Of a stretch of DNA of 64,000 nucleotides, positions 10,701 through 17,411 are shown piece by piece. The translations under genes and the position numbers were made by a program. The DNA is from JAPORY01 sp965215385 (lineage in GTDB: Bacteria; Pseudomonadota; Alphaproteobacteria; Rhodobacterales; Rhodobacteraceae). Positions within the stretch are counted from its first letter, which is position 1. The number at the start of each line of letters is the position of its first letter. Below the pieces are notes generated by a model that saw only the letters and a program-made list of their open reading frames with translations, did no database searches and was not told the origin of the DNA. Location: assembly GCA_965215385.1 (NCBI GenBank), contig OZ244059.1, forward strand, positions 3,517,093-3,581,092. The letters run 5' to 3'.

Positions 10701-12157
10701 GCGGTCGGTGTTGCCGATACCGCGCTTACGGCACCTAGGACCGTGCCGGCAACGGCGCGAACTTCAAATTCGTAAGTCTGACTGTTGGTTAGGCCAGTGA
10801 CCGTATGGCTGGTGGTGGACGCACTAGAACTAATCTGCGTCCAACTCCCCCAACTGCCGCCGGAAATCCTTTGACGTAAATCATATCTCGTGATCGCAGA
10901 GTTGCTCGGATCGTTCCACGTCAGCACCACCTGGGCGTCACCTGACGAAGCGGACAGATTACTAGGAGCAGCAGGGGCGGTGGGTGACGGGGCGGTCGGT
11001 GTTGCCGATACCGCGCTTACGGCACCTAGGACCGTGCCGGCAACGGCGCGAACTTCAAATTCGTAAGTCTGACTGTTGGTTAGGCCAGTGACCGTATGGC
11101 TGGTGGTGGACGCACTAGAACTAATCTGCGTCCAACTCCCCCAACTGCCGCCGGAAATCCTTTGACGTAAATCATATCTCGTGATCGCAGAGTTGCTCGG
11201 ATCGTTCCACGTCAGCACCACCTGGGCGTCACCTGACGAAGCGGACAGATTACTAGGAGCAGCAGGGGCGGTGGGTGACGGGGCGGTCGGTGTTGCCGAT
11301 ACCGCGCTTACGGCACCTAGGACCGTGCCGGCAACGGCGCGAACTTCAAATTCGTAAGTCTGACTGTTGGTTAGGCCAGTGACCGTATGGCTGGTGGTGG
11401 ACGCACTAGAACTAATCTGCGTCCAACTCCCCCAACTGCCGCCGGAAATCCTTTGACGTAAATCATATCCCGTGATCGCAGAGTTGCTCGGATCGTTCCA
11501 CGTCAGCACCACCTGGGCGTCACCTGACGAAGCGGACAGATTACTAGGAGCAGCAGGGGCGGTGGGATCATCATTATCATTGACAGTCACGGAAAAGGTA
11601 CCGGGGCTGCCCCTCTTGTACAAATTTGGTTCGGTTGCTTTGGCGGGTAGTGAGATTGTAAAGAAACCGTTGTCCTCGTCCTCTCGATCGTCATCGGTAC
11701 TAACCGTTATTATGCCAGATTCTGTCTCCATTTCCGCAATTGTTACATAAAAGTTTGTAACATTCTCACCTACGCCCTGTCTTGCTCCTCTGACTGAGAG
11801 CCCAAAATCATCACTGTCACTGAGCTGAAATCTCACTTCTAGGGAAGCAGGGGCAGTAACGCTTAGTCGAATTTTGAATGCTGCGCATTCACCCTCCGTG
11901 ATCGGACCCGACTTCGGGGGCGTACCGCAGGGAACCCGCTGAAGTGTGACAGAGGGGCGGTTATCATTTTGCGCTTCTACCGGGGACAGAGTAGCCGAGA
12001 GCAGCAGGCATAAAACGATCAGCGTACAGCCGGTTCGGTACCTCATAGTGAAGTTCCAAATTCCAGAAAGAGTCTTAGAAATAGTCATGAAAAACCGGGG
12101 CGCACAAAAAAGTTCCCTAGTAGTATTCGTTGAGTTAAAAATATTCTTCAATGTCAT
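7781..12157 (-). CDS. Autotransporter-like protein with Calx-beta and fibronectin III repeats
   Basis: A 1458-residue secreted protein. Order: a long N-terminal leader with a hydrophobic core at about residues 45-57 and likely cleavage after VEA (residue 62), reminiscent of extended autotransporter signal peptides; a Calx-beta-like domain (about 63-198, ending in VNDNDD); three fibronectin type III repeats of 97 residues (199-488); a Pro/Thr-rich hinge; three 113-residue Calx-beta-like repeats (about 518-856), each ending in VAVTVTDND; another Calx-beta-like domain; and a C-terminal region of about 400 residues that looks like an outer-membrane beta-barrel (FWGRASQNRFDG, LLGADYAQGDWLVGVALTQS, aromatic last residue). 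GAAAGGAAA precedes the ATG. An adhesin or contact role is inferred from architecture only. Confidence 0.85.
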   Translation of the reverse strand: MTLKNIFNSTNTTRELFCAPRFFMTISKTLSGIWNFTMRYRTGCTLIVLCLLLSATLSPVEAQNDNRPSVTLQRVPCGTPPKSGPITEGECAAFKIRLSVTAPASLEVRFQLSDSDDFGLSVRGARQGVGENVTNFYVTIAEMETESGIITVSTDDDREDEDNGFFTISLPAKATEPNLYKRGSPGTFSVTVNDNDDPTAPAAPSNLSASSGDAQVVLTWNDPSNSAITGYDLRQRISGGSWGSWTQISSSASTTSHTVTGLTNSQTYEFEVRAVAGTVLGAVSAVSATPTAPSPTAPAAPSNLSASSGDAQVVLTWNDPSNSAITRYDLRQRISGGSWGSWTQISSSASTTSHTVTGLTNSQTYEFEVRAVAGTVLGAVSAVSATPTAPSPTAPAAPSNLSASSGDAQVVLTWNDPSNSAITRYDLRQRISGGSWGSWTQISSSASTTSHTVTGLTNSQTYEFEVRAVAGTVLGAVSAVSATPTAPSTPPTTPETPTTPPPTIPETPTTPPPPSAALIFEPDALTVVEGDSGTYTVALATQPTGIVTVTVTGVSDEVTIDTDGLTDGDQNTLTFNSSNWSTAQTVTVTAGEDDDNSDDSTTLNHSASGGDYGSVTGDVAVTVTDNDTPGLVLNPTVLTIDEGGSGTYTVALATQPTGIVTVTVTGVSDEVTIDTDGLTDGDQNTLTFNSSNWSTAQTVTVTAGEDDDNSDDSTTLNHSASGGDYGSVTGDVAVTVTDNDTPGLVLNPTVLTIDEGGSGTYTVALATQPTGIVTVTVTGVSDEVTIDTDGVADGDQNTLTFNSSNWSTAQTVTVTAGEDDDNSDDSTTLNHSASGGDYGSVTGDVAVTVTDNDDQPQPRETPSVIVTAASAGPLAEGELLTFRLTVNPVPLTNLRVNYIVADAKGADFIAPANEGAQMIVIPAGQSTQNLTVATVADSTDEPSGLVSVTVVTGTNYRLGATISSEVEVVDDDLPSMIDDNASALASAYLVRFGRTLAEQTLDGIAVRTAAERTPGFRGALAGQPLTFNSAVPVRAIDPFDSSASPSLILTAQEALLGSRFALTGQPDAAGGTMAFWGRASQNRFDGTERGGGESVLLDGKVTTSLLGADYAQGDWLVGVALTQSKSEGDYFGVGSSTCPQVADRVPMRCDGGIEASLRAAVPYGVWQISEQLEFWGALGKGKGDVTLRSTHRSYRADIDWYMAATGVRGSVLTPSADGSVPAVTIIADALRAKTTSNRGLDLAATNVKVTRLRLGLESRWHLTFDGDSHLTPSLAAGARRDGGDAETGLGFEFGGGITWSHPRLGLSLDLSGRTLIAHEDETFEDRGLSAAFTFDPDPTTQRGPSFSLRHDAGAQFQGGLDALFAPDPMQERAGGSQAESRLTVGAAWGWPIADGRFIGSPYADVGLGTKTRVTTLGWRLAREVTSAPDLYLDLKLTHEADATQVPEQTVGVKATVRW
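9590..10606 (-). repeat. Three 339-bp coding repeats (Calx-beta-like)
   Basis: Three tandem in-frame copies of a 113-residue module starting near the LxxxEGxSGTYTVALAT segment and ending in VAVTVTDND. The 339-bp period is exact. Copies differ at only a few bases, for instance in the DGLTDGDQ/DGVADGDQ segment, which indicates recent duplication or gene conversion. The anionic GEDDDNSDDS loop suggests calcium binding. Confidence 0.95.
10692..11563 (-). repeat. Three 291-bp coding repeats (fibronectin III)
   Basis: Three tandem in-frame copies of a 97-residue fibronectin III module (TAPAAPSNLSASSGDAQVVL at the start, YEFEVRAVAG near the end). The period is exactly 291 bp and the copies are almost identical; one visible change is Gly to Arg in AITGYDL/AITRYDL. 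The number of copies may vary between strains. Confidence 0.95.
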
Positions 12158-12492
12158 TTTTCCTTTCTAGGCCTGTCGGACGTTCAAAAAAAAGTTTTGC
12201 TAGTCGTTAAAATTATGTGAGGCCTATGTCAAGTGATTAGGGAGCCACGGGTGTGGTTCTCATATGGTGTCGGCCGAATTTTTGAAGCCGTTGATATGAC
12301 TAGATAATTTTAGATCGGATTTCACGGCTCGCGCCGATTTCGCCGGCTTTCGCGAAACGTTACCCGGTCGCGCCAAATTTTTCCCGATTCGGCGGTTTTA
12401 GCCAAGACTATTTGCTGTTGTGGCGGGTGTGGTAGCGTGCGCCAAAATTCACCCCAAACGTCTTTGATCAAAGACGAGAAAGGAGCACTCTG

Positions 12493-12933
12493 ATGTCGAT
12501 CATGCCACACGCAACCGATCTTGCCAAGTCAAAAACGCCACTGGACGGCGACCCGTCACCCGAGCAACGCCTGGTGGCAGCGGGTCACAAGTTTGTCGAG
12601 CTGGCCGAAGACGTTGGTCTATCCGCCGATATCGCGGCACTGTTTCGACAGGACCCCCTCGCCGCCGAACCCGCGGTTCGCGATCTGATGTTTGGCGTCG
12701 CTCGTGCGGTGCTGCAGCCGGCGTTTGCGGCTGTTGACGACCACGGGCCGTCGCTGACGGTCGACGGGAAATCGTCTCACCGAGTAGCGGTCACGCGTGG
12801 CGAGGCGATGACGATGTTGGGACCGGTCGAGTTTGAGCGGTCACGTTATCGCCGGTCGGGCAACGGTGCGGCGATCATTCCGGCCGACAGTACCCGCGGA
12901 CTGACGACCGGTGGCATGACGCCGGTGGTATGA
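12493..12933 (+). CDS. ISKra4-type transposase, N-terminal frame
   Basis: A 146-residue frame with the N-terminal part of an ISKra4-like transposase. It contains a region rich in Ala and Asp, then RGEAMTMLGPVEFERSRYRR, which resembles the family segment where the target gene reads 'T.lG.v...R..Y.c'. The stop TGA (12931-12933) overlaps the start ATG of the next frame (12930-12932) as ATGA. The two frames together equal the length of a normal single ISKra4 transposase, about 480 residues. GAAAGGAG lies upstream of the ATG. Either a programmed frameshift joins them, or coupling translates both parts, or a single-base change split the gene. Confidence 0.7.
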   Translation: MSIMPHATDLAKSKTPLDGDPSPEQRLVAAGHKFVELAEDVGLSADIAALFRQDPLAAEPAVRDLMFGVARAVLQPAFAAVDDHGPSLTVDGKSSHRVAVTRGEAMTMLGPVEFERSRYRRSGNGAAIIPADSTRGLTTGGMTPVV

Positions 12934-13946
12934 TACTGGCGACGGCCGGACTCTCTCTGTCTCTGATGAGTGGTCTCACGGCTCGTGAAAGTGCCGAAGC
13001 GTGGCGCCAGTTCGGCGGTCAGGGCCCTGCTACCGCTTCGCTGATCCGGCTTTCAGCTGCGGTCGGGAGTGAACTGGCGGCGGGTTCCAATGCGTTGCTC
13101 GCAACGGTTCGGGAACGCGCGGCCTTACCATCGGGAACCGCGTCGCTGCTGCTCTCACTTGACGGCGTCATGATGCGGATGCAAGCTGCAACGGTCGGTG
13201 ACATCGACCTTGATGCCGGGTGGCGTGCGGCCGCTGGCGGGGTTGTGGGCTTTGTCGATGCCGCTGGCAACCGGCTGGATGCCGGTTGTTTTGGGCAACG
13301 GCCGGCGGCGGGTAAAGAGACTTTGCCGGCGCCGTTAAGTGCCGAATTATGCCACGGGCTCACGCTTGACCCGAACCTTAAGGTCGTGGCGGTCGCTGAT
13401 GGGGCACCGGATAATTGGACGTTTCTGGAAGCTTTGTGCCCCGATTTAGTGCTATTGGATTATTGGCATGCGGCGCAACATCTGAAAGCTTTGGCGGCGG
13501 CGGGAACGGCGTGGTTTGCGAAATGGCGGCATCAGTTGCGCCACGACGCCAACGGCGCGGCCAAGGTCATTGCTGCGTTGCGGTATCGCCTAAGCAACGG
13601 AACGGCGGGCACCCAGCTCTGTCGCGAACTCGGGTCCTTTCGTCACAACCGCCATCGGATGGATGATGCGGCGGCGGCCGGGTATGCCATCGGCTCGGGT
13701 GCGGTTGCAGCCGCCAACAAAGTTTTAGTCACGACGCGGATGAAGCGTTCTGGTCAGAGTTGGGGGCGGGACGGCGGTCAAGGGGTTCTGAGCATCCGCG
13801 CCCTGGCCAAGTCTGGTCGCTTTGATCGGGCTTGGGAAGACTTGGTGCCACGCCGCAATCGCCAAGGTAACTGGGTTCCCAAGCTGCCGGCCAATGATAA
13901 TCGTGCGATTCGCTTGGCATTGGTCGCATCAAGAGGTAAGATATAG
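12930..13946 (+). CDS. ISKra4-type transposase, catalytic frame
   Basis: A 338-residue frame with the catalytic part: LLSLDGVMMRM (first Asp), VVAVADGAPDNWTFLEALCP with LLDYWHAAQHL (second Asp and the conserved H/AQHL or AEHL motif), and GYAIGSGAVAAANKVLVTTRMKRSGQSW, where the family has GSG.VEAACK..V..RmK.sGm.W. The usual Glu of that last motif appears as Ala (GAVAAA), which may mean the catalytic Glu is lost; the exact alignment would need checking. It overlaps the preceding frame by 4 bp. Confidence 0.75.
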   Translation: MILATAGLSLSLMSGLTARESAEAWRQFGGQGPATASLIRLSAAVGSELAAGSNALLATVRERAALPSGTASLLLSLDGVMMRMQAATVGDIDLDAGWRAAAGGVVGFVDAAGNRLDAGCFGQRPAAGKETLPAPLSAELCHGLTLDPNLKVVAVADGAPDNWTFLEALCPDLVLLDYWHAAQHLKALAAAGTAWFAKWRHQLRHDANGAAKVIAALRYRLSNGTAGTQLCRELGSFRHNRHRMDDAAAAGYAIGSGAVAAANKVLVTTRMKRSGQSWGRDGGQGVLSIRALAKSGRFDRAWEDLVPRRNRQGNWVPKLPANDNRAIRLALVASRGKI

Positions 13947-14011
13947 TGCACCATACAGGACTCGCAGCCCGCGATAGCGACACCGTTGTCACTCTTTATG
14001 GAGTTACTTAG

Positions 14012-14566
14012 ATGGACGCAGACGATCACCCCGTAGAAAGGGTTTTGAAAGAAGCACGCCGCTTTATGGTGCCATTGTATCAGCGCAAATATCAGTGGAG
14101 TGACAGGCTCCTTGAGTCATTCTGGGAAGATGTATCAGCCAAGGCCGTTGAAATCCTCGACGGTGAAAGTAAATTCGAACACTATATGGGCGCACTCATC
14201 CTGTCCCCGGTCGAGGAAGGCTCTCAGATTGCACGTACCCCTCGTGTCTAAGTTGTCGACGGCCAACAGCGCTTGACCACTTTCCAAATTTTTCTAGCGG
14301 GCTTACGGGAAGTCGCGCGGGATCATCAACTTGATGACCTCATAAAGCATATCAACGGCTATCTGTTCAATGAGCAAAAGAGCAAAGATACAGACCCTCT
14401 GACACGTTTCAAACTAACACCAACACCGTCGGATCGGGATATTTTCCAGGACATTATCGAGATGTCCTACAAGGATGTAACCCGTAAGCGTCACGAGCTA
14501 TTCTACGGTAAACGCGTTCCCAAGAACACCCAGTTACGCACCTTCGGTGCTAACTACTTGAAATAA
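14012..14566 (+). pseudogene. DUF262 (GmrS-type) protein, broken and truncated
   Basis: Starts well (GGAG upstream of the ATG) with the DUF262 hallmark VPLYQRKYQWS, but an in-frame TAA at 14249-14251 interrupts it just before VVDGQQRLTTFQ, the family's ParB/nuclease-like DGQQR motif. The same frame continues to 14566 and then stops, giving about 185 codons where full proteins have about 600; the DUF1524 part is missing. It was probably a type IV restriction or related defence gene. A complete DUF262/DUF1524 gene lies at 19743-21575. Confidence 0.8.
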
Positions 14567-14594
14567 CTGCTTAGTTTTCTTCTCAAAAACTTGA

Positions 14595-14628
14595 TTTCGG
14601 ATGCGAACCGATGTGGTTTCGTCCGAAA
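14595..14628. other. Inverted repeat upstream of integrase
   Basis: TTTCGGA (14595-14601) and TCCGAAA (14622-14628) are perfect inverted repeats; the inner AACC and GGTT also pair, giving an imperfect 14-bp stem around a short loop. It ends 23 bp before the integrase ATG at 14652. It could be an operator, a recombinase accessory site or the terminator of the broken gene upstream. Confidence 0.4.
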
Positions 14629-14651
14629 TTGCAACCAGAAGAAGAAGAATT

Positions 14652-15758
14652 ATGTCAAAATTAACGGATACACGAGTGCACGCTTTGCGTGCCAAAAAGA
14701 CAACACAGAATATTCGAGATACAGAACTAAAAGGCTTTGGTGTTCGCGTCCTGCCAAGCGGGAAGAAACGCTACTTTCTGCACAGCCAACATGATGGCCA
14801 GCGCATCTGGAGGATTATCGGCGACCCGGACAATATGACAGTTAGTGAAGCTCGACAACAAGCCATAAACTTGTTGATGACTTTGCAATCGGGAAAACCT
14901 GATACGGAGACTGTATTCGATACAATAGCTGCCGAAACGTTTCGCCGCTATAGTCGACAGTGGAAGCCGAGTACGCTTGCGGTGAACCAAAAATATTTTC
15001 GTCGGAATATCCTGCCTTGTTTCGCAGGGCGGCGGGTTGCTGACATCACATCGCAAGATGTCCGGGATTGGTTCACATCACTGCATGCGACGCCAGTTTC
15101 GGCGGATCGCTCAATGCCTGTGCTGTCGATTATTATGAAGGAAGCGGAGGCAGATGGTTTACGCCCTGAAGGCTCCAATCCCTGCAGAGGTATCAAGTGC
15201 TATTGGAGACGGAATAGAGAGCGTTTTCTTTCGGCGACTGAATTGGCATATCTTGGCGTTGCATGACGCAGAGCAGGGCCTTCTTCAGCCGTTACGATTC
15301 TCTGGCTGTTGGCATTGACGGGATGTCGATCAAGCGAGATTCTGACTTTACGTTGGACAGACTATCGAGATGGGAATCTCTTTTTGCGTGACAGCAAGAC
15401 CGGGCCACGTATGGTATGGTTATCTAATTCAGCTCGAAAGCTCCTTGATGAACATCCAAGAATATCATTTTGGGTTTTTCCTGCTTTGAAAATCACTGAT
15501 CCATTTACAAAGACAATGCTCTATTCTGTTTGGAAGCGCATTCGAGCTGATGCCGATCTAAAAGATGTTCGCATTCACGATCTGCGTCATTCCTACGCAA
15601 GTATGGCGATCTCAAGTGGTGAGACGATCCTTACCGTCGGGAAACTTCTGGGACACAATAATCCGGAGACAACTCTCAAATACGCCCATCATGCGGAAAC
15701 CGATGTGGAACAAGCGGCCACTGCGATGGATGCTGTTCTTGGGAAAACACAGACATGA
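14652..15758 (+). pseudogene. Tyrosine recombinase with in-frame stop
   Basis: A phage/island-type integrase of 368 codons interrupted by TGA at 15264-15266. The frame is unchanged on both sides: before it, an Arm-type DNA-binding domain (LKGFGVRVLPSGKKRYFLH) and the core-binding domain; after it, LLALTGCRSSEIL with the first catalytic Arg, the beta-hairpin Lys in DSKTGPR, HDLRHSY, LLGHNNPETTLKYAH with the nucleophile Tyr. Only one base change separates it from a full gene. It ends with an ATGA overlap with the second integrase. Without suppression of the stop it makes a 204-residue protein lacking the catalytic domain. Confidence 0.85.
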
Positions 15759-16876
15759 GCGGAGTGCGGTTGACGAAATCTCGTGTCGAACGCCTTAAAC
15801 CAGTGACACGGGAATATTCAGTTTCAGATACAGTGGTATCTTCCTTAAGTGTGCGTGTCTATCCTTCAGGAACAAAGACATGGGTATGCACTATAAAAGG
15901 GCGCAAAATGTCACTTGGCAAGAGTCTTGTAATGTCGCTTGAAGACGCCCGGCGTGCTTGTCTTCAATGTCAAATAGAAGACATTGTGCCGCGTCAAGAT
16001 ATCCCCCTTTACCGGGAATTCGTTTTGAATATATGGCGCTCAACTTGGTCAACTCGCTGTAAATCAAGTACTGTTGAGAGACGAGATTCTGTTTTAACTC
16101 GGCAACTATTACCGACTTTCGGATCATTATCATTAGATCGAATCACACGGAAGGCGATTGAAGATTGGTTTGACGGGTACAGTGTTTCTGCACCTGGTGG
16201 CGCCAATAAAGCGCTAGAAATCCTACGCCAAAGTTTGAACTATGCTGTAGAGCGTGATCTAATTTTGATCAATCCAGCAAGCTCTGTGCGTCCGAATCGT
16301 CGACCCAAGTTGAATAGGTTTTTATCTCAAGATGAGATCGGGCAATTGAACGCAGCGTTGGATCGATATGTCGACGGGAACAAAGGTATGCAAGCAGACG
16401 TTATTCGTCTTTTATTGCTCACGGGATGCCGCAAGATGGAAATTGTGGGATTGAAGCGCCGCGAAGTCGATGACCACCGACTTCGCCTTAAAGACAGTAA
16501 GACCGGTCCGAGAACAGTCTATCTTAGTCCCAAAGCACGAGCTATTATTGAAAGACATTTGACTGCACCGGGAGTGTATAGTGAGTATATGTTTCCATCA
16601 CCGAAAAATCCTGAGCGACATCTTTATGAAAAACTGACCCTTTGGGATCGAATCCGACGAGAGATCGGGATTGAGGATGTGCGGTTACATGATTTGCGCC
16701 ATTGTTATGCAAGCCAATGCGTGATGGCCGGTGTTCCACTCCCGGTCGTATCGCGATTGCTTGGGCACAGCCAATGTTCGATGACGCTGCGCTATGCTCA
16801 TGTCTCTGACAAGGATGTCGCTAACGCAGCCGAGAGAATCGGTACACGAATGGAAGCGTTACTTAAAGGTGAGTGA
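15755..16876 (+). CDS. Tyrosine recombinase/integrase
   Basis: A 373-residue integrase with intact catalytic residues: Arg226 in LLLTGCRKMEI, Lys in the hairpin LKDSKTGPR, His312 and Arg315 in HDLRH, the second His in LLGHSQ, and the nucleophile Tyr347 in LRYAH. The N-terminus (SVSDTVVSSLSVRVYPSG) is the DUF4102-like arm-binding part. Its start overlaps the end of the previous integrase by 4 bp, so the two were one operon. Tandem overlapping integrases of this kind are often seen on genomic islands; this second copy could still catalyse integration or excision. Confidence 0.92.
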   Translation: MSGVRLTKSRVERLKPVTREYSVSDTVVSSLSVRVYPSGTKTWVCTIKGRKMSLGKSLVMSLEDARRACLQCQIEDIVPRQDIPLYREFVLNIWRSTWSTRCKSSTVERRDSVLTRQLLPTFGSLSLDRITRKAIEDWFDGYSVSAPGGANKALEILRQSLNYAVERDLILINPASSVRPNRRPKLNRFLSQDEIGQLNAALDRYVDGNKGMQADVIRLLLLTGCRKMEIVGLKRREVDDHRLRLKDSKTGPRTVYLSPKARAIIERHLTAPGVYSEYMFPSPKNPERHLYEKLTLWDRIRREIGIEDVRLHDLRHCYASQCVMAGVPLPVVSRLLGHSQCSMTLRYAHVSDKDVANAAERIGTRMEALLKGE

Positions 16877-17154
16877 AATTTGTCGGTGGTGGTTCAACTT
16901 CAAATACCGTTAGTGGAAAGCGACTTTTACTATTAACATGGATGCTAGTCAGAAGGTATTAACTGCGTGAAACATCGTTCGATTCCTTTCGACCATTTGA
17001 GAGAGCGACATTATCGCGAAAGACACGTTCCATGACTGTTGAGATTAACGAAAAAATATTCATGCAGAATTGTGACGGTATATCTCGCATTGAATTGTTG
17101 GCGTTAACCTGCTATATATCCTGATTTTGAAAACTATATTCTGGGTTATTTCTA

Positions 17155-17314
17155 GGGGCTTATATACATTACTTGACGCAGGCCATTCCTCCCTACAATC
17201 GGGATTGATATGGTCGATCAGCCCTTTAGTGGACCCAAGTTCTGCGTCTTTCGTCCTGATTGATGCTGTCTAGCGACACGATTTTATCCTTGTCAAGTAA
17301 GGTATATAAGCCCC
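17155..17314. mobile_element. 160-bp MITE with 8-bp target duplication
   Basis: The ends are inverted copies of GGGGCTTATATAC(A/C)TTACTTGAC, 23 bp with one mismatch (17155-17177 and 17292-17314). The element is flanked by the 8-bp direct repeat TATTTCTA (17147-17154 and 17315-17322). There is no transposase inside. G-rich ends and an 8-bp duplication would suit an IS1595-like parent, but that is inference. It lies 97 bp upstream of hsdM, in a 535-bp gap (16877-17411) that has no gene, and may change hsdM expression. Confidence 0.85.
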
Positions 17315-17411
17315 TATTTCTAATACGTTTCACGAGATTCAAGGCATTTATTGGCACTGAAACTGTTGGGTCATACGCCGGTTTCCGAGAAGTTACAATA
17401 GAGTAGGAATA

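Larger units (their letters stand above)
12263..13955 (+). mobile_element. ISKra4-type insertion sequence
   Basis: Element carrying the two overlapping transposase frames at 12493-13946. The limits are tentative: a short inverted match TATGGTG lies at 12263-12269 and CACCATA at 13949-13955, with partial similarity beyond. No clear target duplication was found. It sits between the start of the autotransporter-like gene and the DUF262 relic. Confidence 0.5.

Noticed and set aside
9665..10738. Three open frames on the plus strand opposite the repeats
   Set aside because: They are shadows of the minus-strand coding repeats, with the same 339-bp period and no family motif.
9590..11563. Long evenly spaced repeats as a CRISPR array or satellite DNA
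   Set aside because: The 291-bp and 339-bp units are in-frame protein modules of one gene; no short repeat-spacer pattern is present.
17178..17291. Attachment site or terminator made by the arms at 17155 and 17314
   Set aside because: The exact 8-bp direct repeats outside the arms identify a transposed element instead.
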